A DNA stretch of 36,271 nt from positions 1 to 36,271 of the forward strand of contig JALVES010000135.1 in NCBI GenBank assembly GCA_027030635.1, in the 5' to 3' direction. The notes under the pieces are model-generated. The model made no database searches and had not been told where the DNA came from. It saw nothing but the letters and a program-made list of their open reading frames with translations. A program made the translations under genes and the position numbers. This DNA is from Saprospiraceae bacterium (GTDB taxonomy: Bacteria > Bacteroidota > Bacteroidia > Chitinophagales > Saprospiraceae). This document shows positions 9,341 through 18,708 of this stretch, piece after piece (position 1 is the first letter of the stretch; every line of letters begins with the position of its first letter).

Positions 9341-11071
9341 TTAGACACTGCAAATAGAAATGTTGTCCACGCTGTTGATGTGCCGGCCATGTTCGTCGTA
9401 AAGGTGTACGGAACAGGCGATGCAGGGATCAAAGGAGTGGATGGTACGCAGGATTTCGAGAGGCAGTTTCTCATCGGCTACGGGCGTGCCCAACAAGGTT
9501 GACTCATAGGCCGAGCGTTGTCCTTTGGGGTCGCGCGGGGAGGCATTCCAGGTTGAAGGTACGACTTGCTGATAGTTCTCCGTCTTGCCGTCTTTGATGC
9601 GAATCCAATGCGCCAGAGCGCCACGCGGTGCTTCGGTATAGCCTACACCTTTGGCTTCTGCAGGCCAGGTCTCCGGCTCCCATTTTTCCATATTGGCCAT
9701 GCGCGTATCGCCATTGTTGATGTTTTGAATCAGTTGATCGTAAAACTCCAGGCCCCAGCGTGCAGAGAGCTTGGCACAAATGGCACGGGCAGCAGTACGC
9801 CCCAGGGTAGAGAAAAGCGCATCCACCGGCAGGTCGAGATAGTTCAATACGGCATCCACTTCTTCCATGGTCTCTTTGTCTCCCCTGGCATAATTGACCA
9901 ATACGCGGGCCAGCGGGCCAACCTCCATGGGATGCTCCTTCCAGCGCGGAGTCTTGATGAAGCTGTATTTTTGGCTGACATCCAGGTGGGTATAAGGCGG
10001 CTTGGGCCCTGTGTAATTGATGTTGGTCTCACCATCCCAGGGATGCTTGCCCGCATTGCCGTCGCCGCTGTAGTCGTACCAGGAGTTGTTCACAAACTCC
10101 TGAATGTCTTCGTTGCGGTGATTGACATCGTGGACTTTCGTCAAATCCCGATTCAGAATGACGCCCTGCTTAAACTTAAAATTAGCGACATCGGCAAAGC
10201 CATTGACGGGATATTCGCCATAGCTCATGTAGTTGCCAAAACCGCGCCCGATGGCGCCCCAGTCTTTGTAGAAAGAAGCTATGGCAAGCAGGTCAGGAAC
10301 ATAGACCTGCTCAATAAAGCGCTTGCCATCCTCCAACAAGCGACGCACGTAAGCGAGGCGCTCGGCATTCAGGCCTCCCGGGTCATTGATATTGATGGCA
10401 CAGGCCATACCTCCCACCAGATAGTTGGGATGTGGATTTTTCCCGCCGAAAATGGTATGTACTTTGACGATTTCCTTTTGCCACTCCAGTGCCTCGAGAT
10501 AATGAGCTACCGCCATGAGATTGGCCTCCGGAGGCAGTTTCATGGCCGGATGCCCCCAGTAGCCATTGGCAAAAATACCCAACTGGCCGCTTTCCACGAA
10601 TTTCGTCAGGCGCTTTTGCAAGTCAGAGAAATAACCCGGCGAACTCTTTGGCCAGGAGGAAATGCTCTGCGCCAAACGGGAAGTCGCCGCAGGATCAGCC
10701 TTGAGCGCACTCACCACATCCACCCAATCCAGAGCGTGCAGGTGGTAAAAGTGTACCACGTGATCGTGTTGGTAAAGGGCCGAAACCATCATATTCCGAA
10801 CCATCTCTGCATTGGGCGGAATGACTATGCCCAGGGCATCTTCCACAGCCCTTACGGAAGTCAGGGCGTGAACGGTAGTACACACCCCACAGGTGCGCTG
10901 TACAAAGGCCCACACATCGCGGGGATCGCGCCCTTTGACGATGTTCTCAATACCCCGCACCATGGTGCAGGAACTCCAGGCATCCACGATTTTTCCGTCT
11001 TTGACTTCTGCTTCTATTCTGAGGTGTCCTTCGATCCGCGTGATGGGATCAACAACTATTCTTTCTGCCAT
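9341..11071 (-). CDS. [NiFe]-hydrogenase large subunit, group 1 (1d-like)
   Basis: L1 motif RTCGVCTTVHALTSVRAVEDAL, L2 motif DPCIACSVH followed by a ~20-aa cleavable C-terminal tail. Confidence 0.97.
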   Translation of the reverse strand: MAERIVVDPITRIEGHLRIEAEVKDGKIVDAWSSCTMVRGIENIVKGRDPRDVWAFVQRTCGVCTTVHALTSVRAVEDALGIVIPPNAEMVRNMMVSALYQHDHVVHFYHLHALDWVDVVSALKADPAATSRLAQSISSWPKSSPGYFSDLQKRLTKFVESGQLGIFANGYWGHPAMKLPPEANLMAVAHYLEALEWQKEIVKVHTIFGGKNPHPNYLVGGMACAININDPGGLNAERLAYVRRLLEDGKRFIEQVYVPDLLAIASFYKDWGAIGRGFGNYMSYGEYPVNGFADVANFKFKQGVILNRDLTKVHDVNHRNEDIQEFVNNSWYDYSGDGNAGKHPWDGETNINYTGPKPPYTHLDVSQKYSFIKTPRWKEHPMEVGPLARVLVNYARGDKETMEEVDAVLNYLDLPVDALFSTLGRTAARAICAKLSARWGLEFYDQLIQNINNGDTRMANMEKWEPETWPAEAKGVGYTEAPRGALAHWIRIKDGKTENYQQVVPSTWNASPRDPKGQRSAYESTLLGTPVADEKLPLEILRTIHSFDPCIACSVHLYDEHGRHINSVDNISICSV

Positions 11072-11131
11072 TTTTTTTGCTTTTTACTGTGAAAAGTAAA
11101 AGGGTTTGTCTTTGTGCTCAAAGTCTGTTAG

Positions 11132-12259
11132 TCAGGCTTTTAGCTCTTCTTCATTGGTCTTGCCTTCTGCCCGCTGGGCACGCTTGGCCTTTCGTTTGGC
11201 GACAGCCGAAGCTATGGCATGAACGCCTATACCGGCAGCCACTGCCCCCGTAACCCCCATGCCAATTTTATCGGCTGTGGATTCTATGCCAAAACCTTTC
11301 AATCCCGTCAGGCGTTCGTAGAGCGGACCGTTGTCCCAGAAGTTTTCCTCGCTGCAACCGATACAACCGTGGCCGGATTGAATGGGATAGCTCACGCCAT
11401 TGTTCCAGCGCATGGAACCACAGGCATTGTAGGTCATCGGGCCTTTGCAACCCACCTTGTACAGGCAGTAGCCTTTCCTGGCATTTTCATCATCAAAATG
11501 CTCGGCAAACAAACCTGCATCGTAATAAGGCCGACGGTAGCAGCTGTCATGCACGCGCTTGGCATAGAAAGCCTTCGGGCGCCCGATTCTGTCTAATTCC
11601 GGCAAAGTCCCAAAAGTCAAAACGTGAACGATGACCCCTGCCATCACCTCGCCTATGGGCGGGCAACCCGGCACTTTCACAATGGGCTTGTCTTTGATGA
11701 TCTTGTGAATGGGCGTCGCGCCTGTCGGATTGGGATAAGCCGATTGAACACAGCCATTCGAAGCACAGCTGCCCCAGGCAATGATGGCCTTGGCACCGGC
11801 TGCAGCCTCTTTCAACTGCTCCAAAGCCGTCTTACCTGCTATGCAGCAATACTGCCCGTCGTCTTTCAAAGGCACGGAACCCTCCACACAGAGAATGTAC
11901 TCTCCATGATACTTCTCCATGGTGGCATGCTTGGCCGCCTCGGCCTGCTCACCGGCCGCAGCCATCAGCGTCTCCGTGTAATCCAAGGAAATCTTGTCCA
12001 AAATAATGTCTGCCACGATGGGATGGTCCGAGCGTATGAAAGACTCACTGCAACAGGTACATTCCTGGTAATGCTCCCAAATGACCGGCACACGGGGCGT
12101 GTTTTCCAAAGCATCTGCAATCTGGGCAATAGCCGACGTCTTCAAACCCATGTAAGCCGCCATAAAAGTGGCAAACTTCATGAAATCCCGTCGCGTATAA
12201 CCCATCTTAATAATGGCATCAAAATACGTTTCCCGCTTGTCTGATTTTACCATGATCAA
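11132..12259 (-). CDS. [NiFe]-hydrogenase small subunit, Tat-exported, 6-Cys O2-tolerant type
   Basis: Tat motif YTRRDFMKFATFMA; ECTCCSES proximal-cluster motif with supernumerary Cys; WGSCASNGCV; C-terminal membrane anchor (GMGVTGAVAAGIGVHAIASAV). Very similar by eye to Ralstonia HoxK. Confidence 0.97.
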   Translation of the reverse strand: MIMVKSDKRETYFDAIIKMGYTRRDFMKFATFMAAYMGLKTSAIAQIADALENTPRVPVIWEHYQECTCCSESFIRSDHPIVADIILDKISLDYTETLMAAAGEQAEAAKHATMEKYHGEYILCVEGSVPLKDDGQYCCIAGKTALEQLKEAAAGAKAIIAWGSCASNGCVQSAYPNPTGATPIHKIIKDKPIVKVPGCPPIGEVMAGVIVHVLTFGTLPELDRIGRPKAFYAKRVHDSCYRRPYYDAGLFAEHFDDENARKGYCLYKVGCKGPMTYNACGSMRWNNGVSYPIQSGHGCIGCSEENFWDNGPLYERLTGLKGFGIESTADKIGMGVTGAVAAGIGVHAIASAVAKRKAKRAQRAEGKTNEEELKA

Positions 12260-12290
12260 ATCATTTTATGACCTAAAAAAGCACGCCAAT

Positions 12291-12313
12291 CACCTTCTCC
12301 AATAGAGAAAGTG
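12291..12313 (-). other. Hairpin in the predicted 5' UTR of the hydrogenase operon
   Basis: RNA CACUUUCUC-UAUUG-GAGAAGGUG, 9-bp stem including one G-U pair, 5-nt loop, about 30 nt upstream of the small-subunit start. Confidence 0.4.
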
Positions 12314-12406
12314 CTGGAAGTAAAAGTTCCAAAACCAAGATGGGTGAAATACAGGATTGCTCTTAAAGAATCACGCCTTTTACGGAAAAGGGGCGACAAT
12401 TTTGAG

Positions 12407-12438
12407 CAAAATTATAATCCCCGACAGACAAAACCAAA
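12407..12438 (-). promoter_or_regulatory. Predicted hydrogenase operon promoter (TTTG-N20-TAATTTTG)
   Basis: On the minus strand: TTTG at 12438-12435, TAATTTTG at 12414-12407, 20-nt spacer. Overlaps palindrome AATTTTGAGCAAAATT (12398-12413). Confidence 0.55.
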
Positions 12439-12546
12439 TTTTCAAAAAAATTTATATTCAATCTAAATAACAGCTTCGGCAACATCCCACTTATTGCGCC
12501 CCAAAGAAAATTTCCGACTTATATTCGTTTTTTACAGAGATTCGTG

Positions 12547-12554
12547 TATATTTG
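12547..12554 (+). promoter_or_regulatory. Predicted -7 element for the multiheme cytochrome gene
   Basis: TATATTTG (TAnnTTTG) 61 bp upstream of the ATG at 12616. Only a weak -33 match (TTCG). Confidence 0.4.
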
Positions 12555-12615
12555 TCAGGAATTTATAAAAAACAAAACGCGATGTAACCACTTTCCTTCA
12601 CTAAATTCAGGACGT

Positions 12616-15069
12616 ATGAGGAATGTATTTATGCTCTTGGGATGCATGAGTGTCTTGTTCGCCTTCTCCGCTTGTCAGGGGGACAAGCAGGCGGAAGGCG
12701 ACGACTTCATCATCACCATCAATTACGAACTGGGCATGCACTGCACGGGTTTCGACTTCGAATACTGCTGTGTGCTGCCGCCCTACAACAGCATCCAGGC
12801 TCAGGTCATCAAACGCGGCAAGGGCAGGGAAAAACCCCAGCTCATGGATGCCTTTGACCCGGCCGACCCCACCATCCTTATTGACAAGGAAACGGGCAAG
12901 CGCTACAGACTGAAGTACACCTTCGACGACAACACCTTCTCCGAAGGCAGCAAGATGGTCTATTGGAACGCGCCCTACGACATCAACCGCAACGGCAACA
13001 CCAACGAAGGCGGTGAAAGCGTGGCCAATGCCTATTGGAATCACCTCTACATCTACAAAGATTTGGAGGGCAGCAATCCTGGCAAGACCTCCGAAGATGC
13101 CAAAAAAATCTTCGTCGGAGGCCCCGACCTGCAGGTACCTCAGGATGCCGGCCCCTCGGGCCAGGGCATGTCGGGCTATTTGCGCAATGCCACAGACAAG
13201 GGTACCGTGGTCTTCACCAAATCTCCGGTACTGGACAATGTGCCCATCGTGCTGACCAACCCGGGTATCTGGGAAGCGCTTGGCCTGCCACTGACGCCTT
13301 TCTACGACAGCGAAATGGGAGGCAAAGACCTCAAAGTCGTTACAGAGCAAAACATCCAGCCTTTCCAAATCGCCCGTGTAACTTTGGTTGATGCCGAAAC
13401 AGACGAACCCGTCATCAACGCCTCCACAGGCAAACCGGCTTCTTTTATCGGTACCGAGCCCATTGACGTGCCCAACTGCAACAACTGCCACGGCACGGAA
13501 AACGCCAATGAGGCTTTTCCCGATGTATGGGAAATGGTACAAACCGAGAAAAAGTACTGGAAATCCATCGGGGCTTCTGATTGGTATGCCGACCTCAAAG
13601 GCACAGCCATCAGCATCCTGGCCATCCACGACCGCAAGCACGGCACCACTTTTACTGCCAAATACAACGGTGAAGCCACTTCCAATCGCCTCGGCCGCAG
13701 CAGCGTACTCTGCCAAAAATGCCATGCCGACAATGTCATAGGCGTTTTGGGCAGCGCCACCGTCGTACACAAAAACGGCCGCGTGGAAGTACACGATGCA
13801 AGCCGCATAGACCTCGGCCTGCCCGATGGCACGCCCGTGGATTTGTTGGACCCCAACAATCCCAACACGCCTGAAGACGGCACCGTCATTCCGCCATTGA
13901 CAGAGGCCATACATTACGCGCATCAAAAAGTGCGCCCCCTGCCCGATGCAGAAGGCCGTAGCGGAGCCTGCCAGGGCTGCCATCCGGCTCACCGCTTCGA
14001 CCGCAGCATGGATGCTTATCCCATCACAGCCGACGGGCAAAACGCCTTCGCCAAAGGCGATAACCGCGATGCCGCCGGCGGATGCTACGTAGGCCGCGAC
14101 GTTCACTCCAATCCCAACAAAGACAAAGACGGCTGTGAAACGCCCAGCTCCCTGAATGCCATCGGCCAGTGGCTCAAAGACAACGTCTATGGCGACGGAG
14201 AAAACGCCAAAGGCCTCTGGTGTACCAACTGCCACAACCAGCTCAGCCGCGAGCTCTACAAGCACGATCAGCTCACGCCCAAAACGGCCTTCGATCCCGA
14301 TCCTTCCACTACCCTGCGCGACAACTCCCTCGAGGAAATCGCAAAAGCCATCGGATGGACCATGGACGAACTCATCGCCAACCTGGACCCCAAAGTCCAA
14401 CTCGATGACAACGGCCACGACACGGGCGCAACGCTCAATCCCTGGTTGCCCGCAGGACAACGCAGCACGGCAGCCATTGCCGTCATCGCCACCAAAGACG
14501 GCGGGCCGGTCGTAACCAAAGACAGCGACGGCGACATCAACGTCCAGATTCTGTCTGCCAACCCCAATGTCGCAGACCGCTTTGCCGACCAAAACGGCTT
14601 TGCAGCTCCTTACGAGGCTGCCACCCAGGGCCGCGACTACTGGCTGTCTCCGGGTGAACCCCACTGCGCCGACTGCCACAGAGCGCCTTTCGTAGAATCT
14701 CAGGGCGGCGTAGCCTTCCCCATCAATCAACCGGGGAAATACTCCCTCATGCGCTACTCCAAAGGCCACTCGGGACTGGCCTGCCAGGCCTGCCACCAGT
14801 CTATCCACGGTTTGTATCCCACCACTACAGTGGATAAAACCACTTACGACCAGGCAGCAGCCCTGAATCCCGATGGCAGCCACGGCCCGCTCAAGTGCAA
14901 CACCTGCCATGCCGCTGTCAACGAACACGGCATTCCGCTCATCGCCGTAGGCAAAACCTACAAAGGCAAAACCATAGGCGATGACTACGCACTGGCCGTA
15001 GAATTTATGCACGCCATCGGCCACGATGATGGCGGTAAAGGCGGTACTCCCATGGAAGAAGAACACTAA
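12616..15069 (+). CDS. Multiheme c-type cytochrome lipoprotein (7 CxxCH motifs)
   Basis: Lipoprotein-like signal MRNVFMLLGCMSVLFAFSAC|QGD. CxxCH codons at 13477-13491, 13711-13725, 13969-13983, 14221-14235, 14665-14679, 14782-14796, 14896-14910. N-terminal ELGMHCTGFDFEYCCVLPPYNSIQAQV segment. Confidence 0.92.
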   Translation: MRNVFMLLGCMSVLFAFSACQGDKQAEGDDFIITINYELGMHCTGFDFEYCCVLPPYNSIQAQVIKRGKGREKPQLMDAFDPADPTILIDKETGKRYRLKYTFDDNTFSEGSKMVYWNAPYDINRNGNTNEGGESVANAYWNHLYIYKDLEGSNPGKTSEDAKKIFVGGPDLQVPQDAGPSGQGMSGYLRNATDKGTVVFTKSPVLDNVPIVLTNPGIWEALGLPLTPFYDSEMGGKDLKVVTEQNIQPFQIARVTLVDAETDEPVINASTGKPASFIGTEPIDVPNCNNCHGTENANEAFPDVWEMVQTEKKYWKSIGASDWYADLKGTAISILAIHDRKHGTTFTAKYNGEATSNRLGRSSVLCQKCHADNVIGVLGSATVVHKNGRVEVHDASRIDLGLPDGTPVDLLDPNNPNTPEDGTVIPPLTEAIHYAHQKVRPLPDAEGRSGACQGCHPAHRFDRSMDAYPITADGQNAFAKGDNRDAAGGCYVGRDVHSNPNKDKDGCETPSSLNAIGQWLKDNVYGDGENAKGLWCTNCHNQLSRELYKHDQLTPKTAFDPDPSTTLRDNSLEEIAKAIGWTMDELIANLDPKVQLDDNGHDTGATLNPWLPAGQRSTAAIAVIATKDGGPVVTKDSDGDINVQILSANPNVADRFADQNGFAAPYEAATQGRDYWLSPGEPHCADCHRAPFVESQGGVAFPINQPGKYSLMRYSKGHSGLACQACHQSIHGLYPTTTVDKTTYDQAAALNPDGSHGPLKCNTCHAAVNEHGIPLIAVGKTYKGKTIGDDYALAVEFMHAIGHDDGGKGGTPMEEEH

Positions 15070-15109
15070 CTTCCACCTGAAACACTATATGGGACACCCC
15101 AAAACTGCC

Positions 15110-15140
15110 AAAGGGCCCGGCAACTCGCCGGGCCCTTTCT
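15110..15140 (+). terminator. Strong intrinsic terminator after the multiheme cytochrome gene
   Basis: AAAGGGCCCGGC-AACTC-GCCGGGCCCTTT, perfect 12-bp stem, 5-nt loop, ending in CCCTTTCT. Confidence 0.85.
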
Positions 15141-15237
15141 CATTTCACAAAATAAATCTACCTTTGAGCAGTTTATTTGAAAGAGCTCTCCGCAGCTCGC
15201 AAACCTGAAGAACACGCGCTAAAAAACCGGTAACGCC

Positions 15238-16302
15238 ATGCAACTAAAACGCTCTTTGGTCCTTCTCTTTTTTCTGATAAATGGCTCGCTGACCTTTGGA
15301 CAAGACCCCTCCTTTTCGCAATACTTTGCCTCTCCGCTTTCGCTAAACCCCGCCCTGACAGGCACTTTCGACGGCCGCTTCCGGGCATCCGGCATCTACC
15401 GCGACCAATGGCGCAGCGCCCTCGAAAAACCCATGACGACCTTCTCTACCGGCCTGGACCTGCGCATGCCTGTACGCATACGCGGCAAAGTAACCAAAGA
15501 CGCCTTTGCCCTCGGCCTGCTCTTCCTCACCGACCGCATGAGCGCCGTGGACTATACCTCCACACAAATCAACGTCTCAACAGCCTATCACAAAGCGCTC
15601 AGCTTCAGGCACAGCCGCTTCCTCACAGTGGGCTTTCAGTTCGGCATCATTCAGCGAAGCATCAACTATCAGGATCTGTTCTACACAGACCAATTCAACG
15701 GCATAGACGGATATACCGACCTCACCGCAGAAAACCTGCCTCCCAACAACATCGCCTTCGGAGATTTTTCTCTCGGCATCAACTACAGCGCCCAAAATCA
15801 AAACGGCTTTGCCACCTTCCTCGGCTTTGCCATGCAACACTTCACCCAGCCCCAAATCAACTTTTTCTCCACCAATCCCTTAGACGGCAACAACACCGTC
15901 AGCCGCCTGCCCGTGCGCTATGTGGCCAACGTCAACTTCCGCCTGCCACTGGCCTCCCGCATATCCTTCCAACCCCGCGCCATGGCCAGCCTGCAAGACC
16001 CCCACTTCCAGGCCGATGCCGGAGGGACTTTCCGCTTCCTGCTCTCCACCACCACCGGCACAGCCCTGCACCTCGGCGCCAGCGCCCGCGCCGTGCGCGA
16101 CCACAAAAACCTCGTGCTGCTCGATGGCATCGTCGGCATCTTTGGCATCGAATACAGCCAGGTACTCTTCGGCTTTAGCTACGACCTCAATGTAGGAGAC
16201 CTCAATACCCCGGCCTCCTTCGCGCGACGCAATGCCTTCGAAATATCCGTAGCCTACCTCGGAAATTATCAGAATGATTTGATCCTTTGTCCTAAATTTT
16301 GA
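15238..16302 (+). CDS. PorP/SprF family type IX secretion-associated outer-membrane protein
   Basis: Signal peptide then QDPSFSQYFASPLSLNPALTGTFDGRFRASGIYRDQW, typical PorP/SprF N-terminus. Confidence 0.9.
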   Translation: MQLKRSLVLLFFLINGSLTFGQDPSFSQYFASPLSLNPALTGTFDGRFRASGIYRDQWRSALEKPMTTFSTGLDLRMPVRIRGKVTKDAFALGLLFLTDRMSAVDYTSTQINVSTAYHKALSFRHSRFLTVGFQFGIIQRSINYQDLFYTDQFNGIDGYTDLTAENLPPNNIAFGDFSLGINYSAQNQNGFATFLGFAMQHFTQPQINFFSTNPLDGNNTVSRLPVRYVANVNFRLPLASRISFQPRAMASLQDPHFQADAGGTFRFLLSTTTGTALHLGASARAVRDHKNLVLLDGIVGIFGIEYSQVLFGFSYDLNVGDLNTPASFARRNAFEISVAYLGNYQNDLILCPKF

Positions 16303-16308
16303 GAGGAA

Positions 16309-16944
16309 CTACTTCGGCATCTGCAACAAAAAATCCTTAAAACCCGCTACCACCTTCACCAGCTCGTGCATGCCTCCGCTGCCCGATGAAATCAGCGCAG
16401 CAGAGAAGACCAGGTCTATGGAACGGAAAAGAATGTGCTGCACAGTGCTGAGCTGTGAAGTGTCGAAGACGTGGGAAAGCAAAGAAAAACCCGAAAGGCT
16501 GATGAGCAGGCCGATCACAAACAAAGTCAACAGAATGCTGTACTCGCGCTGCTTGCGCAACCTGTACAGACGCTCCTCCTTCTTGCGCAACAAAGTGTGC
16601 AAATCCGCCGGACTTTCAGCGCCGAAAACAGCCATGACCTCAGAGGTGCCGGGTACATCTCCAGCCGGATTCATGGCTGCCTGCAGGCGGGCTATATCGG
16701 CCTTCAATTCCTCCTTTTCCTCCTCATGCGTGTCCCGCACAAACAACTCCACAAAGCGCTCCGCCAACAAAGTAACAAGAAAGATGCCGCCGAGAAAACT
16801 CCAAAAATTCAGCGTCTCATCCGTAACGCGAATCTCGTAAAAGGGTATGTGCGAAAAGTCCAGATAAGCCACTAAGGCAACCACGGCGATAATCAACAAT
16901 ACAGAGACAGAAGCCCAACGCCTGAGATATGGATTGTTTTTCAT
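16309..16944 (-). CDS. Hypothetical membrane protein
   Basis: About 4 predicted TM segments with a charged coiled segment between them. Start at MKNNPYLRRW (16944). Confidence 0.65.
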   Translation of the reverse strand: MKNNPYLRRWASVSVLLIIAVVALVAYLDFSHIPFYEIRVTDETLNFWSFLGGIFLVTLLAERFVELFVRDTHEEEKEELKADIARLQAAMNPAGDVPGTSEVMAVFGAESPADLHTLLRKKEERLYRLRKQREYSILLTLFVIGLLISLSGFSLLSHVFDTSQLSTVQHILFRSIDLVFSAALISSGSGGMHELVKVVAGFKDFLLQMPK

Positions 16945-16980
16945 GGTAAGAAGGTTTTTTCTATGCCTAAACCGAAGTAA

Positions 16981-17016
16981 CAGTTTGGGCGGGGTAAGCC
17001 GCCCAAACTGCTTTTT
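16981..17016. terminator. Hairpin terminator candidate between glnS and the downstream membrane-protein gene
   Basis: CAGTTTGGGCGG-GGTAAG-CCGCCCAAACTG, perfect 12-bp stem. The U-tract (CTTTTT) lies on the + side, the minus side is poorer, so orientation is uncertain. Confidence 0.6.
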
Positions 17017-18694
17017 ATTTCTTCCTTGCAGCAATTTTTGCCCAGGCATCCCTGAGGCCCACCGTGCGATTAAAGACCAGATGATCGGCGCTGCTGTCAG
17101 AATCTTTGTAAAAATAGCCTTTTCTCAGGAATTGCAGGTACTCGCCATCCTCCACCTCCCGAATGGCCGGCTCTGCCATGGCCTTTGGCAAGACTTCTAA
17201 AGAATTCGGGTTAATGAATTCCTTGAAATCCCTCCCCTCATGCCCCATCGGGTTGGGATCAGAGAAAAGGCGATCGTACAGGCGCACCTCCACGGGCACG
17301 GCATGAGCCGCCGAAACCCAGTGCAAAGTGCCCTTCGCCTTGATGCCCGAAGTGTCGGAGCCCGAACGACTGTCCGGAAAATAAGTAACATGCACTTCTG
17401 TAACCTCTCCGGCCTCGTTCTTCACGAAATCGTCGCAGCGCACGATGAAGGCATTCTTCAGACGCACATGCCGGCCCGGCCCGAGGCGGAAGAACTTCTT
17501 GGGCGGGTCCTCCATAAAGTCTTCGCGCTCGATATACAGGTATTTGCCGAAAGGCATCTCCCGCTCCCCCATGCTTTCGTCTTCCGGATTGTTCACCGTT
17601 GACATCATTTCCGTTTGGCCCTCGGGATAGTTGGTGATGACCAGTTTGATGGGATTCAGCACCACCATCAGGCGCTTGGCTCGCTTGTTGAGCTCCTGGC
17701 GAACGAAATGCTCCAGCAAACTCAGCTCGATGATGTTTTCCCGCTTGGCTACGCCTATGTGCTCACAAAAATTGCGGATGGCCTCCGGCGGATACCCCCT
17801 CCTGCGCATGCCCGAAAGCGTGGGCATACGGGGGTCGTCCCAGCCGCTGACGTGCCCTTCCTCCACCAACTGCAGCAGGCGGCGCTTGCTCATCACCGTG
17901 TAGTCTAAGTTGAGGCGCGCAAATTCAATCTGACGGGAAGGGTAAATCTCCAGTTCCCGTATAAACCACTCGTACAAAGGGCGGTGGTTTTCAAACTCCA
18001 GGGTGCAGAGTGAATGCGTAATGTGTTCGATGGAGTCGCTTTGCCCATGCGCAAAATCATACATGGGGTAAATACACCAGGCATCGCCCGTGCGGTGGTG
18101 CCGGGCGTGTTTGATGCGATACATGAGGGGGTCGCGCAGATGCATGTTGGGCGAGGCCATGTCAATTTTGGCGCGCAACACCTTGCTGCCATCCGGAAAC
18201 TCGCCCGCCCGCATGCGCCTGAACAAATCCAGGTTTTCCTCCACACTGCGATCGCGATAAGGGCTGGGCGTGCCCGGCTCAACAGGCGTGCCCTTCATGG
18301 CGGCAATCTCTTCGGCCGTGGAGTCATCCACATAAGCCTTGCCCTTTTTAATCAGCCTTTCGGCAAATTCGTACAACTGCTCAAAGTAATCCGAGGTATA
18401 ATACTCGCGCTCGCCCCAGTCATAACCCAGCCAACGGATGTCGTTCTTGATGGACTCCACGTACTCCGTCTTTTCCGTCGTCGGATTGGTATCGTCGAAG
18501 CGCAGGTTTGTCAGGCCGCCGTACTTCTCAGCCAGTCCGAAGTTGAGCACTATGGACTTGGCGTGGCCAATGTGCAAATAGCCATTTGGCTCCGGTGGAA
18601 AACGCGTGTGTATCTGCTCGTACTTGCCTGCTGCAAGATCCTCGCGGACAATCTCCTCGATAAAATGATAGCTCTCTTGTTTTTTTTCTTCCAT
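17015..18694 (-). CDS. glnS: Glutaminyl-tRNA synthetase
   Basis: [40 protein letters not shown] motifs. Start at [11 protein letters not shown] (18694); the listed 5' extension lies in argS. Confidence 0.96.
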   Translation of the reverse strand: MEEKKQESYHFIEEIVREDLAAGKYEQIHTRFPPEPNGYLHIGHAKSIVLNFGLAEKYGGLTNLRFDDTNPTTEKTEYVESIKNDIRWLGYDWGEREYYTSDYFEQLYEFAERLIKKGKAYVDDSTAEEIAAMKGTPVEPGTPSPYRDRSVEENLDLFRRMRAGEFPDGSKVLRAKIDMASPNMHLRDPLMYRIKHARHHRTGDAWCIYPMYDFAHGQSDSIEHITHSLCTLEFENHRPLYEWFIRELEIYPSRQIEFARLNLDYTVMSKRRLLQLVEEGHVSGWDDPRMPTLSGMRRRGYPPEAIRNFCEHIGVAKRENIIELSLLEHFVRQELNKRAKRLMVVLNPIKLVITNYPEGQTEMMSTVNNPEDESMGEREMPFGKYLYIEREDFMEDPPKKFFRLGPGRHVRLKNAFIVRCDDFVKNEAGEVTEVHVTYFPDSRSGSDTSGIKAKGTLHWVSAAHAVPVEVRLYDRLFSDPNPMGHEGRDFKEFINPNSLEVLPKAMAEPAIREVEDGEYLQFLRKGYFYKDSDSSADHLVFNRTVGLRDAWAKIAARKK

Positions 18695-18708
18695 GGTGTG
18701 AAGTTTTG

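Noticed and set aside
9566-11092. 508-aa + strand ORF opposite the hydrogenase large subunit
   Set aside because: Antisense artefact; the minus-strand frame carries the L1 and L2 active-site motifs.
12260-12615. Sigma-54 promoter (TGGCAC-N5-TTGCA) for the hydrogenase operon
   Set aside because: Looked for because some hydrogenases use it; no match found, and a TAnnTTTG-type promoter fits better.
12607-15066. 819-aa ORF antisense to the multiheme cytochrome gene
   Set aside because: Low-complexity Val/Gly/Phe-rich translation. The + strand has seven CxxCH motifs and a signal peptide, so the antisense ORF is a codon-usage by-product.
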